Assembly (NCBI RefSeq): GCF_012843875.1
Contig: NZ_JABAFY010000017.1
Location: forward strand, 1 to 49,858
DNA from: Desulfovibrio piger
GTDB taxonomy: Bacteria; Desulfobacterota; Desulfovibrionia; Desulfovibrionales; Desulfovibrionaceae
Direction of reading: 5' to 3'
Length of the DNA stretch: 49,858 nucleotides
Below, one piece after another: positions 33,702 through 41,809 of this stretch. The notes below the pieces were generated by a model. That model made no database searches and was not told where the DNA came from. It saw only the letters and a program-made list of their open reading frames with translations. The first letter of the stretch is position 1; the number at the start of each line of letters is the position of its first letter. The translations under genes were made by a program, and so were the position numbers.

Positions 33702-34517
33702 ATGATGTTCAGCTCTGGGAATCTCCGTCATCTGCCGGGATCCTGTTGCCGGTCCGCTCGCATGCTTGCGCTGGCGGCCCTGCTGTCGTGCTTCGCACTG
33801 TCTCCTGATCTATGTCCCACGGCCAGCGCCGCGCACGGGCACGGCACCATGCTGGCCGACTCCCGTCCCGAGCCCGCCCTTGCCCCCATTTCCGTCACGG
33901 ATTGCAACCTGCGCCGCGTTTCCCGGCCGGGCAAGCCGGACATCACCGTCACCTATCCCATGCTGGGCCGCAAGGACGTGGACCGCGACGTGGCCGACTG
34001 GGTGGAGCGCATCGCCTCGACCTTCGAGGCCGAGCTGGCGCCGCTGGCCCTTGAGTGGCAGGAGCAGGAACTCCCGCCCTGCGAGCTCATAGGCTCCTAC
34101 ACCCTGACGCGTCCCTCGGCCAATGGCCTGAGCATCGTCTTCGAGATCTGGACCTACACCGGCGGCGCGCACGGCAATCTGGACGTGATCCCGCTGACCT
34201 ACAGCCTGCTTTCCGGCCAGCGTCTGGGGCTGGTGGACATCTTCGAGAACGTGGACAAGGCTCTGGAGATCATGTCCGCCGTGTCCCGGAAGGAGCTTGC
34301 CACCCGTCTGGGCGGCGGCCGGGTGGACAGCATGATCCACGACGGCACCGAGCCCCTGGCGGACAATTTTTCCGCGCTGGCCCTGGTGCCCGGCGGGGTG
34401 CGTGTCTACTTCCAGCCTTATCAGGTGGCTCCCTGGGCCGCCGGGACGCAGCGCGTCTTCATCCCGCTGGAAAAACTGGCTCCGGCCGGTCCCCTGCATC
34501 TGCTCTGGGGCGAATGA
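33702..34517 (+). CDS. Exported DUF3298-domain protein
   Basis: The 271-residue protein has a signal peptide (MLALAALLSCFALSPDLCPT about residues 21-40) and a DUF4163/DUF3298-like body. DUF3298 is recognised by FEIWTYTGGAHGN, PLTYSLLSGQRLGLVDIF and GVRVYFQPYQVAPWAAG. The same domain occurs in RsiV-type anti-sigma factors and in secreted proteins of unknown role. Two adjacent ATGs (33702, 33705) follow a run of G that can act as a ribosome site. Its TGA overlaps the ATG of the dehydratase-like gene, so it heads the fatty-acid-like cluster, though its link to that pathway is unclear. Confidence 0.82.
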   Translation: MMFSSGNLRHLPGSCCRSARMLALAALLSCFALSPDLCPTASAAHGHGTMLADSRPEPALAPISVTDCNLRRVSRPGKPDITVTYPMLGRKDVDRDVADWVERIASTFEAELAPLALEWQEQELPPCELIGSYTLTRPSANGLSIVFEIWTYTGGAHGNLDVIPLTYSLLSGQRLGLVDIFENVDKALEIMSAVSRKELATRLGGGRVDSMIHDGTEPLADNFSALALVPGGVRVYFQPYQVAPWAAGTQRVFIPLEKLAPAGPLHLLWGE

Positions 34518-34828
34518 TGCCGCCCCTGGAGGCCGTGCTGCGCTTTCCCGGCCATGCGCCTTTGCTGGCCGACCATTTTCCCGGTGCGCCCCGCGTGCCC
34601 GGTTCCTGCCTTTTGGAAGCCATGCGCCGGGCCGTGGAAGAGGCCTTCCCGTCCCGTCGTGTCCGTGCCGTGCGCCGGGCACGCTTCCGCCATTTCGTCC
34701 TGCCTGACAGCGACCTGCTGTGCCGTATGGAGCCTGAAGACAGGGGCGACGCCCTGCCGTCGGAGGTCCGCTGCCGTCTGCTGCACGGCGATGCCTGCCT
34801 GGCCGAAGCCGTGTTCTCTCTGGAGTGA
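34517..34828 (+). CDS. Small FabZ-like 3-hydroxyacyl-ACP dehydratase (103 aa)
   Basis: This is a short hotdog-fold protein. The FabZ active-site block is intact in ADHFPGAPRVPGSCLLEAM, with H20 and E34 at the same 14-residue spacing as the catalytic His/Glu of FabZ. It is shorter than FabZ (about 145 residues), so it is a trimmed domain, perhaps acting with the other hotdog protein of this cluster. Its ATG shares a base with the stop of the DUF3298 gene. A 302-base gap with a degenerate palindromic element then separates it from the reductase gene. Confidence 0.75.
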   Translation: MPPLEAVLRFPGHAPLLADHFPGAPRVPGSCLLEAMRRAVEEAFPSRRVRAVRRARFRHFVLPDSDLLCRMEPEDRGDALPSEVRCRLLHGDACLAEAVFSLE

Positions 34829-35130
34829 GGGGAAGGCCGTCCTATTTTCAAGGGGATCTTGCCGAAGGAGACGAAGGAAGCTTGGGGAAAAGCGCCCTTT
34901 TCCGCCTTCTGGCGCTTCCATCTCCCCGCAAAAAACTTCCTTCCGGTCATTGGGGGTCGTGCGCTGCGCAGAGCGGACGCGCGGCTGCCGGTCTCCCGTT
35001 TTTGTCGCGAACTCGATGGGCCTCATGCCCGGTGCATCTTCAGGCCTTATCCCGGCCTGTCCATGGCCTGGCGCAGGCCGTGTGCGGCAGGGCCCTTGCG
35101 CCCGGGCCGCTTTTTTTTCACTATGCGGCC
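34829..35130. other. Gap inside the fatty-acid-like cluster
   Basis: It holds a degenerate copy of the intergenic palindromic family (34883-34948) and, just before the reductase gene, a G/C-rich hairpin followed by eight T (around 35090-35119) that could attenuate transcription. I see no gene in it. Confidence 0.5.
34883..34948 (+). repeat. Intergenic palindromic element, degenerate copy F
   Basis: AGCGCC ... GGCGCT forms the stem. The tail CCATCTCCCCGCAAAAAACT then TTCCGGTC matches the tail of copy D (CCATCC, CCCCCGAAAA, TTCCGGTC). It is the least well preserved copy. Confidence 0.45.
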
Positions 35131-35859
35131 ATGCGATTGACGTTCCATGGTTCTGTCCTCATCCTTGGCGGCAGCAGCGAGCTGGGCCGTGCCCTGGCGC
35201 TGGCCTTGCGCGCCGAAGGGGCGCAGGTCTGCTGTGTCTGCCGTGATGACGCAGGCTGCGCCCGCTGTGCGCAGGACGGCCTGCCCGCCCTTGTCCTTGG
35301 CGATCCCGAGACCCTGCCCGCCCGCTGTGAAGCCCTGCTGGGCCGGCCGGTGGGGCATCTGGCGGATCTGCTGCATTCCCGTTTCGAACAGCTGGTGGCC
35401 ATGGCGGCGCCCGAGGCCATAGAGCGCTGGGCGGATGATGACATCGCCTTGCGTGCCCGCTGCCTGCGTGCCGTGAGCCGGGCCATGCTGGCCCGCCGTT
35501 TCGGCCGTTGTGTCTTCGTCTCGTCCAGTGCCGCGCAGCGGCCGTCGCCCGGGCAGGGCTGGTACGCCGCGGCCAAGCTGGCCGGTGAGGGCCTGTACCG
35601 CAGCCTCGGCGTGGAGCTGGCCGGACGCGGCCTCAGCGCCTGTTCCGCCCGTCTGAGCTGGCTGGATGCCGGACGCGGGCACGAATTCCTTTCCCGCCAC
35701 GGGCAGGTGGCCCGTGCCATGCCCGCCGGGCGCTGCCTGGGCCCGGACGACGTGCTGCCGGGCCTGTGCTTCCTGCTGTCGGCGGAGGCCGCGGCCATCA
35801 ACGGCAGCGTGGTGACTCTTGACGGGGGCCTCGGGGCCCTCAAACTCCCGGAGCTGTGA
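35131..35859 (+). CDS. Short-chain dehydrogenase/reductase (FabG-like)
   Basis: The 242-residue SDR probably reduces 3-oxoacyl-ACP with NAD(P)H. The Rossmann glycine motif is GGSSELGRALAL. The catalytic serine is in VFVSSSAAQ, with Y145 and K149 in GWYAAAKLAGEG. The end (NGSVVTLDGG) is the typical FabG C-terminal block. ATG 35131 places the Rossmann strand at residue 8; an upstream extension would be a poor fit. Its stop is followed at once by the carrier-protein ATG (TGATG overlap), so the two are coupled. Position between dehydratase and carrier protein fits a fatty-acid-type cycle. Confidence 0.82.
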   Translation: MRLTFHGSVLILGGSSELGRALALALRAEGAQVCCVCRDDAGCARCAQDGLPALVLGDPETLPARCEALLGRPVGHLADLLHSRFEQLVAMAAPEAIERWADDDIALRARCLRAVSRAMLARRFGRCVFVSSSAAQRPSPGQGWYAAAKLAGEGLYRSLGVELAGRGLSACSARLSWLDAGRGHEFLSRHGQVARAMPAGRCLGPDDVLPGLCFLLSAEAAAINGSVVTLDGGLGALKLPEL

Positions 35860-36257
35860 TGCGATACGACGAGATCAGCCTCAAGGTGCGCGAGATCGTG
35901 GCCAATCTGTTCGAGCGCGATGCCGCGACCCTGAGCGACGATACCCTGCTCATGCAGGATCTGCCCTGTGAATCCATCGACCTGCTGGAAGTGAGCGTGC
36001 AGCTGGGCGCCACCTTCCATATTTTTGTGGACGAGGAGCGCGCCTTTCTGCGCTCCCTGCGTTACCAGCTGGCCGGCGCCCCGGATGCGGCCGCCTTTTT
36101 GCGCGAGCATTACGGCCATCTGGACGAAGCGCGGCGGCAGCAGCTGGCCGCCTATTATACGGATGCCGACGGCATGGCCCTGCAATCGCCCCTGACCCTG
36201 GGCGACATCGCCCACTGGGTGGAACAGGCCCTTGAGGCCACACGGCAGGGGGCCTGA
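35859..36257 (+). CDS. Dedicated acyl carrier protein (unusual, 132 aa)
   Basis: The N-terminal 60 residues resemble ACP (EISLKVREIVANLFE, then LPCESIDLLEVSVQLG). S39 is the expected phosphopantetheine site, but the usual Asp-Ser-Leu motif is Glu-Ser-Ile. ACPs are normally about 77 residues. This one has roughly 40 extra residues (SLRYQLAGAPDAAAFLREHY) before a last ACP-like helix, SPLTLGDIAHWVEQALE. It overlaps both neighbours by one base. Such an ACP would give the cluster a private carrier, separate from general fatty-acid synthesis. Confidence 0.78.
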   Translation: MRYDEISLKVREIVANLFERDAATLSDDTLLMQDLPCESIDLLEVSVQLGATFHIFVDEERAFLRSLRYQLAGAPDAAAFLREHYGHLDEARRQQLAAYYTDADGMALQSPLTLGDIAHWVEQALEATRQGA

Positions 36258-37471
36258 TGGCCGTGCCTGAGCGGGTCGTCATCAGCGGTGCGGGCTGCTG
36301 CACGGCGCTGGGCCATGATCTGGACAGCGTGGCCCGCAGCCTGCGCGAGGGCCGTGATGCCTTTCGGGCCTCCGGCGCGCTGGAAGGGCTTTCCGTCTGC
36401 CCGGCGGAAGACTGGGGCCAGGACGGGGCCCGGCAGCAGTTCGAAGGCTGGCGGCATCGCCATTACCTGAACCGGGGCAGCCGGATGGCTGTCCTTTCGG
36501 GCCTGCGTGCCCTGCGCGATGCCGGGCTGGAGGCGGGCCTGCCCGTCCGTTCGCAGATCATCGCCGCCGTGGGGCCCATGCTGGACGTCACCGGTGAACC
36601 GGGCCTGCCGCCGCAGGATACCGCGACGCTGGGCGCGCTCTGGCTGCTGCGCTGGCTGCCCAATACCGCCGCCGGAGCACTGGCCCGTTTTGCCCGCTGC
36701 CATGGCGAGGCCCTGACCGTCAACGCGGCCTGCGCCTCGGCCCTGCAGGCCCTGGGCGAAGGCTGGCGGCGCATACGCTTCGGTCTGGCCGACGCCGTAC
36801 TGGTCGCGGCCGGGGACAGCCGCCTTTCGCTGGGCGGACTGCTGGGCTATCACAAGGCCCGTGCCCTCAGTCTTTGTGCGCCCGGTACGGGCCCGCGTCC
36901 CTTCGACATGGGCCGGGACGGCTTCGTGCCCGGTGAGGGCGGCGCGGCCTTCGTGCTGGAGAGCCTGTCCTCGGCGCAGGCCAGGGGCGCCCATGTCCAT
37001 GCGGAGATCCTGGGCTACGGGGCCTCCGTGGATGCCGAGAGCCTGACCGCGCCCGAAGCACGGGGCACCTGGGCCGAGCTGGCCGTGCGGGGCGCTTTGG
37101 AAGAGGCGGGCCTCGATGCCGCCGGACTGGGCTGGCTTTCGGCCCACGGCACGGGCACGCAGCTCAACGATCAGGCCGAGAGCCTGCTGTGGGAACGCCT
37201 GCTGGGCGATGTGCCCGGCGGCCCGGCCGTCATGGCCTTCAAATCCTGGCTGGGGCACGGTTCCTCGGCCTGCGGGGCGCTGGAGCTGTGCTGTGCGCTG
37301 GCCGCCTGGCGTGACGGCAGGATGCCGCCCGTGCGCCATCTGGAACGGCCCTGTTCCCCCCGTCTCGACTTCGTGCGGGAGCCCCGTCCCTTCCCGTCCT
37401 CCCGCGGCCTGCTGGAGAATTTCGGCTTCGGTGGCCAGAACGCCGCCCTTGCCGTGGATCTGCGGCCATGA
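36257..37471 (+). CDS. Beta-ketoacyl-ACP synthase (FabF/KAS II-like)
   Basis: The 404-residue condensing enzyme extends an acyl chain using malonyl-ACP. The Cys-His-His triad is complete: C159 in NAACASAL, H297 in SAHGTGTQLND and H334 in KSWLGHGSSACG, with K329. So it is an active ketosynthase rather than a chain-length factor. Family ends match too (VVISGAGCCTALG; ENFGFGGQNAALAV). Coding overlaps with the carrier gene upstream and the hotdog gene downstream show tight coupling. Chain length cannot be read from the sequence. Confidence 0.88.
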   Translation: MAVPERVVISGAGCCTALGHDLDSVARSLREGRDAFRASGALEGLSVCPAEDWGQDGARQQFEGWRHRHYLNRGSRMAVLSGLRALRDAGLEAGLPVRSQIIAAVGPMLDVTGEPGLPPQDTATLGALWLLRWLPNTAAGALARFARCHGEALTVNAACASALQALGEGWRRIRFGLADAVLVAAGDSRLSLGGLLGYHKARALSLCAPGTGPRPFDMGRDGFVPGEGGAAFVLESLSSAQARGAHVHAEILGYGASVDAESLTAPEARGTWAELAVRGALEEAGLDAAGLGWLSAHGTGTQLNDQAESLLWERLLGDVPGGPAVMAFKSWLGHGSSACGALELCCALAAWRDGRMPPVRHLERPCSPRLDFVREPRPFPSSRGLLENFGFGGQNAALAVDLRP

Positions 37472-37941
37472 ACACGGATTTCTTTCTGGATGCACCGTCG
37501 CCCTTCGTCTTGCTGGATGCGGCCCGGGCCATGGACTCCCCACCGGGGCTCACGGCCTGGCGCCGTTGTGAGGGCGTGCCTTTCTGGCAGGTGCTGGAGG
37601 CCGCCGCGCAGGCGGCCGCCCTGCAACAGCGTGTGGCGCGGGATTTTTCCTGTCATGCCTTCCTGCTGTCCGTGGAGCGCGCTCCATGGCCTGCCGGGCC
37701 CCTGTCCGGCACGGCGCGGCTGGACGTGCGGGTGACGGCACAGGGCGGCAGTGTGGCGGCCTCGCTGGTGCGCGTGCGGGGGCTTTGCGGGCCTGGGGGC
37801 CCCCTGCCGCCGCTGGAGCTGGAACTGCGCGTGGGCCTGGTGCCCTATGATGCCTCTTTTTCCCGTGAACTGCTGGAGAGCCGCTACAGGGAGCTGTACT
37901 CATGTCTGTCCCACAACGCCGAAGCCTTTATGACTGTCTGA
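37468..37941 (+). CDS. Degenerate hotdog-fold (FabZ/FabA-like) protein
   Basis: The 157-residue protein resembles a FabZ/FabA dehydratase in outline. VPFWQVLEAAAQAAALQQR sits where FabZ has its PGVLQIEAMAQ helix, and HAFLLSVERAPW, TARLDVRVTAQGGSVAASL follow like the later strands. The catalytic HFPG stretch is absent, so it is probably inactive by itself. It could be a structural partner of the 103-residue dehydratase, or bind acyl chains. Its start overlaps the ketosynthase stop by 4 bases, and its end overlaps the BioF-like gene by 40 bases. The assignment rests on pattern, not on a search. Confidence 0.55.
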   Translation: MNTDFFLDAPSPFVLLDAARAMDSPPGLTAWRRCEGVPFWQVLEAAAQAAALQQRVARDFSCHAFLLSVERAPWPAGPLSGTARLDVRVTAQGGSVAASLVRVRGLCGPGGPLPPLELELRVGLVPYDASFSRELLESRYRELYSCLSHNAEAFMTV

Positions 37942-39104
37942 ACGACCGCCTGCGCGCCGATGCCCGTCTGGGCCTTGCCCGCGACAGCGCCGCCATGGCC
38001 GGGGGAGCCGCCGGGCCGCTGCTGTACCGGGACGGCCGGGAGTACATCTCCTTCATGAGCAACGACGGTCTGGGCCTTGCCGCCGATGCGCACTGGCAGG
38101 CGCGGGTGGCTGCCTGTTTTGCCGCCCATGCGCCGTCGGCGTCGGCCTCGCGTCTGGCCGGGGGCCGCAGCGATGTGGTGGACCAGGCCTGTCGGGCCGT
38201 GGCCGATTACTTCGGTTTTGCGGAATGTCTGTTCCTGCCCAGCGGTTATCAGGCCAATCTGGCCTGTGTGACCACCCTGCTCCAGCAGGGGCAGGAGGCC
38301 TTTGTGGACAGGCGCTGTCACGCCAGCGTCATGCGAGCCCTGCCGCTGGCCGGGGCGCGCATCCGGGCCTGGAACCATCTGGACTATGACCATCTGGAGC
38401 GCCTGCTGTCCTCCCTGCCGCTGGACGCGCCGCAGCCCGTGGTCATGGCCGAGTCCCTGTACAGCATGGACGGCGCGGCTCTCGATCTGGAACGCATGGC
38501 GGCCCTGCGTCGCCGGTACGGATTTTTCCTCTGTGTGGACGAAGCCCATGCGCTGGGGGCCCTGGGCCCCGGCGGACGCGGCCTGTGCGCGGCGCAGGCC
38601 CTGCGGGATGGCGGCCGGGCCCCGGCCGATCTGGTGGTGGGCACGCTGGGCAAATCGCTGGGCCTGTGGGGCGCGTTCCTGCTGCTGCCCCGGGGCTTCA
38701 CGCCCCTGTTCGAGCATCTGGCCTCGGCCATCATGCACAGCACGGCCCTGCCGCCCGCCCATGCGGCCTGCATGCTGGCGCTGGTGGAGGAACTGCCGCG
38801 CCTTGAGGAGCGACGGCGTACGCTGGCCGCGCGCGTGGCCTTTTTCCGTCAGGCCCTGACGGAACGGGGGCTGCCGGTCATGGGCGATGCGCACATCTTG
38901 TCCGTGCCCGTGGGCGATGAGGCGCGCTGCCGCCGTCTGGCCGCCCGTCTGTCCGAGAGCGGGGTGCTGGTGCTGGGGGCCCGCTGGCCCACCGTACCGC
39001 GCGGGCAGGCCCTGCTGCGTTTCGGCCTCACCGCCCGCCATACGGAAGAATTGCTGGCCCGCACGGCTGCAGTGCTGTCCGGGCTGTGGGAAGGCCAGGG
39101 ATAG
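37902..39104 (+). CDS. bioF: BioF-like alpha-oxoamine synthase (8-amino-7-oxononanoate synthase family)
   Basis: This 400-residue PLP enzyme condenses an amino acid with an acyl thioester and releases CO2. BioF uses alanine and pimeloyl-ACP/CoA. Family blocks are SASRLAGGRSDVV, CLFLPSGYQANLA, CVDEAHALGALGPGGRG (D213, H216), GTLGKSLGLWGAF with the PLP lysine K251, and HSTALPPAHAACML. The glycine-rich start and ends match BioF more than KBL or serine palmitoyltransferase, but sequence alone cannot fix the substrate. It ends the cluster of acyl-chain-building genes, and the ACP-linked product of those genes is its likely substrate. Confidence 0.75.
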   Translation: MSVPQRRSLYDCLNDRLRADARLGLARDSAAMAGGAAGPLLYRDGREYISFMSNDGLGLAADAHWQARVAACFAAHAPSASASRLAGGRSDVVDQACRAVADYFGFAECLFLPSGYQANLACVTTLLQQGQEAFVDRRCHASVMRALPLAGARIRAWNHLDYDHLERLLSSLPLDAPQPVVMAESLYSMDGAALDLERMAALRRRYGFFLCVDEAHALGALGPGGRGLCAAQALRDGGRAPADLVVGTLGKSLGLWGAFLLLPRGFTPLFEHLASAIMHSTALPPAHAACMLALVEELPRLEERRRTLAARVAFFRQALTERGLPVMGDAHILSVPVGDEARCRRLAARLSESGVLVLGARWPTVPRGQALLRFGLTARHTEELLARTAAVLSGLWEGQG

Positions 39105-39106
39105 GG

Positions 39107-39192
39107 GCGGGGGAGGAAGGGACCCTTTTGGAAAAGGGGCCCTTCCTCCCCCGTACCCCCTCCATCCTCCGAAAACTTTTGTTCTGGTCTGG
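39107..39192 (+). repeat. Intergenic palindromic element, copy C
   Basis: A 14-bp outer arm (CGGGGGAGGAAGGG) pairs with CCCTTCCTCCCCCG, and CCCTTTT/AAAAGGG pair inside it. The tail TCCATCCTCCGAAAACTTTT then TCTGGTCTG is shared with copy B. It starts 3 bases after the BioF-like stop codon. Confidence 0.75.
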
Positions 39193-39432
39193 CCGCAAGT
39201 CCCCGGCGTTGCGCTGTGGGGAGGGCTATCGGCTCCTGACCGGAGTACAGGGACTTCAGGGGGGAAGGCTTTGAGGGGAAGAGCCGCTTCGCTGGCTGCG
39301 GTCTGCGGCAGGGGATACGCGGCCGGGACCGGCGGATATGCGGGAAGAAGAAAGGGCCCGTCCCATGAGGGAAGATACTGGCGAGGCCGGGAAATTTTCA
39401 GATGGCCTGCATGGTTGCGGGATGCAAGACGT

Positions 39433-39470
39433 AAAAAAAGAGGAACGCTGCGGAGCGTCCCTCTTTTTTT
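39433..39470. terminator. Bidirectional intrinsic terminator
   Basis: Seven A and GAGG ... ACGCT pair with AGCGT ... CCTC and seven T around a GCGG loop, with one mismatched pair. It can end the minus-strand yedF-like gene and the plus-strand cluster. Confidence 0.85.
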
Positions 39471-39527
39471 ATGCCTCATGCGCGGGCAGGGAAAGGTGCT
39501 TTCCCGCACGGCCCGCAGGCGTTGCGG

Positions 39528-40139
39528 TCAGGGCCGGATGACCTTGTCGGCCAGGGAAAGGCTGGTCACCACGTCCATCATGTTGGTGGTCTCGCCTACC
39601 TGCTTGGCTTCCAGCAGGTTGAAGAAGTTCAGGCAGGTCCCGCAGACAAGGATGCTGACGCCGTTGCTTTCCAGCTGCTTCAGGGTATCCAGGCACTTGC
39701 CCTCCGTGGCCGCCAGCTTGACGCCGCCGTTGAGCAGCACGATGCGCCACAGGGAGGCCCCCAGTTCGGGCAGGCTGGCCAGGAAGTTTTCCATCAGGCG
39801 GGCGCCCAGTTCGTCATCGCCGCGGCCCAGGGTATCGGTAGTGATGAGGACCAGGGTCTTGCGGCTTTCCGTATCCGCTGCAGGAGCGGCGGCCGGGGCC
39901 TGTTCCGGGGCTTCCACCTGTGTGGCGCTGCTCAGGCCGTGCACTTCCCACAGGGCGTTTTCGGGCTGGTTGACGCTGACTTCAAAGCCGCTGCGGCGCA
40001 AAAAGCGGCTCACGTTCTCGCTGGCGGCAGCGTTGTCCACCAGGACGAGCAGCTCCTGCGGCCGTCCCTGTTCCAGGGCGTCGCGGGTGCGCATCACAGG
40101 CTGGGGGCAGGCAAGGCCCCGACAATCCAGGGTTTTCAT
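39528..40139 (-). CDS. yedF: YedF-like selenium-metabolism protein (TusA + DsrE domains)
   Basis: The 203-residue protein joins an N-terminal TusA/SirA domain (TLDCRGLACPQPVMRTRDAL, with the sulfur- or selenium-carrying Cys in CPQP) and a C-terminal DsrE-like domain (TLVLITTDTLGRGDDELG, SILVCGTCLNFFNL). A Pro/Ala-rich linker connects them. This architecture is the family annotated as selenium metabolism protein YedF, found with selenium-use genes. The function is not proven biochemically. It lies beside, and divergent from, the hydrogenase operon. Confidence 0.85.
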   Translation of the reverse strand: MKTLDCRGLACPQPVMRTRDALEQGRPQELLVLVDNAAASENVSRFLRRSGFEVSVNQPENALWEVHGLSSATQVEAPEQAPAAAPAADTESRKTLVLITTDTLGRGDDELGARLMENFLASLPELGASLWRIVLLNGGVKLAATEGKCLDTLKQLESNGVSILVCGTCLNFFNLLEAKQVGETTNMMDVVTSLSLADKVIRP

Positions 40140-40843
40140 TCATATCCTCCTGACGGTTTCGTTCCGGCATCATGCCGGTGGTGCCAGTATGCCAGATGCG
40201 GCAGGCAGGGTCGAGAGGGGAGCGGCACCGGCGGGATGCCACGCGTTTGGGCGGCATGACTGGCTGATGTTGCCTGATGGGGGGCGGCAGGGGAGGACGT
40301 CCCGCAAGTGGCGTGCAAGCTTTTCTGACGTGTTTGTTGGCCGCAGCTTTCCCGGCCTGCTTTGGGGACGGGCAGGGCAGGCCGGAAACGTTGCCGGAGC
40401 CGGGGAAAAAGAAAAATTTTTTCCAGCCCCGGCAAGCGGTCATGCGGTCGGGGAGGCCCTGCCCACTGCCGGAAAAGCGGTGGGGTGGTTGACCAGATGA
40501 CGGTGGCAGGGTAGGATGGCTGCCAATGGCGGAATTCTCCGCCGCAAGGAGGCATCATGTTCATTGTCCGTTTGTGAAGTAGCCGGCTGAAGACGCGGGT
40601 TCGCGTCATTTCCGGCTGCGGCGCGGGCAATGGATGGCATGCCCACGCATAATCCCTCCCATTCCTTCCCCTCGCCGCATACTCCCCATTCGACCATGCA
40701 TGGCCTTGGTCGTCCTTTGCTGTGGCATGCACCTCATGCAGTGGACGGCAGCCGGGGGAAGGCTCCGTGGCTGGAGCCTTCCATTTCATCTTGTGCGGTC
40801 TTCATCATTCCCGTTTATCTCATCCTGCAGACAGGAGGCACGT
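40140..40843. other. Long divergent region between yedF and the hydrogenase operon
   Basis: This 704-base region has no convincing gene; open frames here are short and lack ribosome sites. It contains a hairpin of A/T and G/C blocks near 40399-40433 and a strong 10-bp hairpin at 40757-40782, 61 bases before the hydrogenase start. No good sigma-54 promoter (TGGCAC-N5-TTGC) was found. The length suggests a complex control region. Confidence 0.5.
40757..40782 (+). promoter_or_regulatory. Hairpin in the hydrogenase leader
   Basis: GGAAGGCTCC (40757-40766) pairs perfectly with GGAGCCTTCC (40773-40782) around GTGGCT. No T-run follows, so it is more likely a leader structure or protein site than a terminator. 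Confidence 0.4.
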
Positions 40844-41797
40844 ATGCGTATTGCCGTTGGTCTGGGCAAAAAAGGTGGGGAGGAACGTCTGGCGCAACAG
40901 GGCGTCAGCCGTCGTGATTTTTTGAAATTCTGCACGGCCGTGGCCGTGACCATGGGCCTTGGGCCCAGCATGGCTACGGAAGTGGCCGCGGCGCTGACCA
41001 ATCGCCGCGCCTCCGTGGTCTATCTGCACTGCGCTGAATGTACGGGCTGTTCCGAGGCCCTGCTGCGCACCTGCAAACCCTTCCTCGACACCCTGATCCT
41101 GGACACCATCTCCCTGGATTATCACGAAACCATCATGGCCGCCGCGGGCGAAGCCGCCGAGGCCGCGCTGGATCAGGCCATCAGCAATCCTGAAGGCTTC
41201 ATCTGCGTGGTGGAAGGCGCCATCCCCACGGCCATGGACGGCAAGTACGGCTATGTGGGCGGCCACACCATGCTGGACCTGTGCAAGCGCGTGCTGCCCA
41301 AGGCCAAGGCCGTGGTCACCATGGGCACCTGTGCCGCTTACGGCGGCGTGCAGGCCGCCAAGCCCAATCCCACCGGCTCCGTGGGCGTCAATGACTGCTT
41401 CGCCAGGCTGGGCATGGACGTGAAGGCCATCAATATCCCGGGCTGTCCGCCCAATCCCCTGAACCTGGTGGGCACGCTGGTGGCCTTTTTGCAGAACAAG
41501 GAGATCAAGCTCGACGATCTGGGCCGTCCGCTCATGTTCTACGGCCAGTCTGTACACGATCTGTGCGAGCGCCGCGTCCATTTCGAGGCGGGCGAGTTCG
41601 CGCCCTCCTTCGATTCCGAAGAAGCGCGCAAGGGCTGGTGTCTGTACGATCTGGGCTGCAAGGGCCCCAGCACCTACAACAACTGCCCCAAGGCCCTGTT
41701 CAACGAGACCAACTGGCCCGTGCGGGCCGGACATCCCTGCATCGGTTGCAGCGAGCCCAATTTCTGGGATGACCTGTCGCCTTTTTACCAGAACTAG
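40844..41797 (+). CDS. hynB: Periplasmic [NiFe] hydrogenase small subunit
   Basis: The 317-residue subunit carries three Fe-S clusters that pass electrons from the active site to cytochrome c3. The Tat signal is SRRDFLKFC (twin arginines), about residues 20-50, so the folded enzyme is exported. Cluster ligands are seen in [54 protein letters not shown] and [12 protein letters not shown]. The NETNWPV stretch has Pro where a fourth Cys would stand, so the middle cluster is probably [3Fe-4S], as in D. gigas. ACAGGAGGCACGT precedes the ATG at 40844. The large subunit follows after 12 bases. Confidence 0.95.
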   Translation: MRIAVGLGKKGGEERLAQQGVSRRDFLKFCTAVAVTMGLGPSMATEVAAALTNRRASVVYLHCAECTGCSEALLRTCKPFLDTLILDTISLDYHETIMAAAGEAAEAALDQAISNPEGFICVVEGAIPTAMDGKYGYVGGHTMLDLCKRVLPKAKAVVTMGTCAAYGGVQAAKPNPTGSVGVNDCFARLGMDVKAINIPGCPPNPLNLVGTLVAFLQNKEIKLDDLGRPLMFYGQSVHDLCERRVHFEAGEFAPSFDSEEARKGWCLYDLGCKGPSTYNNCPKALFNETNWPVRAGHPCIGCSEPNFWDDLSPFYQN

Positions 41798-41809
41798 GGA
41801 GCTGCCAGC

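Larger units (their letters stand above)
39105..39527. other. Intergenic region after the BioF-like gene
   Basis: It holds repeat copy C (39107-39192) and a bidirectional terminator (39433-39470). Nothing else stands out between 39193 and 39432. Confidence 0.6.

Noticed and set aside
40690-40745. Sigma-54 promoter-like sequence before the hydrogenase
   Set aside because: TGG ... TTGC and TGGCA ... TGCA occur, but the GG-GC spacing is one base short or two bases long, so they do not fit.
40136-40789. Possible 217-codon minus-strand gene in the yedF-hydrogenase gap
   Set aside because: Composition is random and it has no ribosome site. The divergent region is better read as regulatory.
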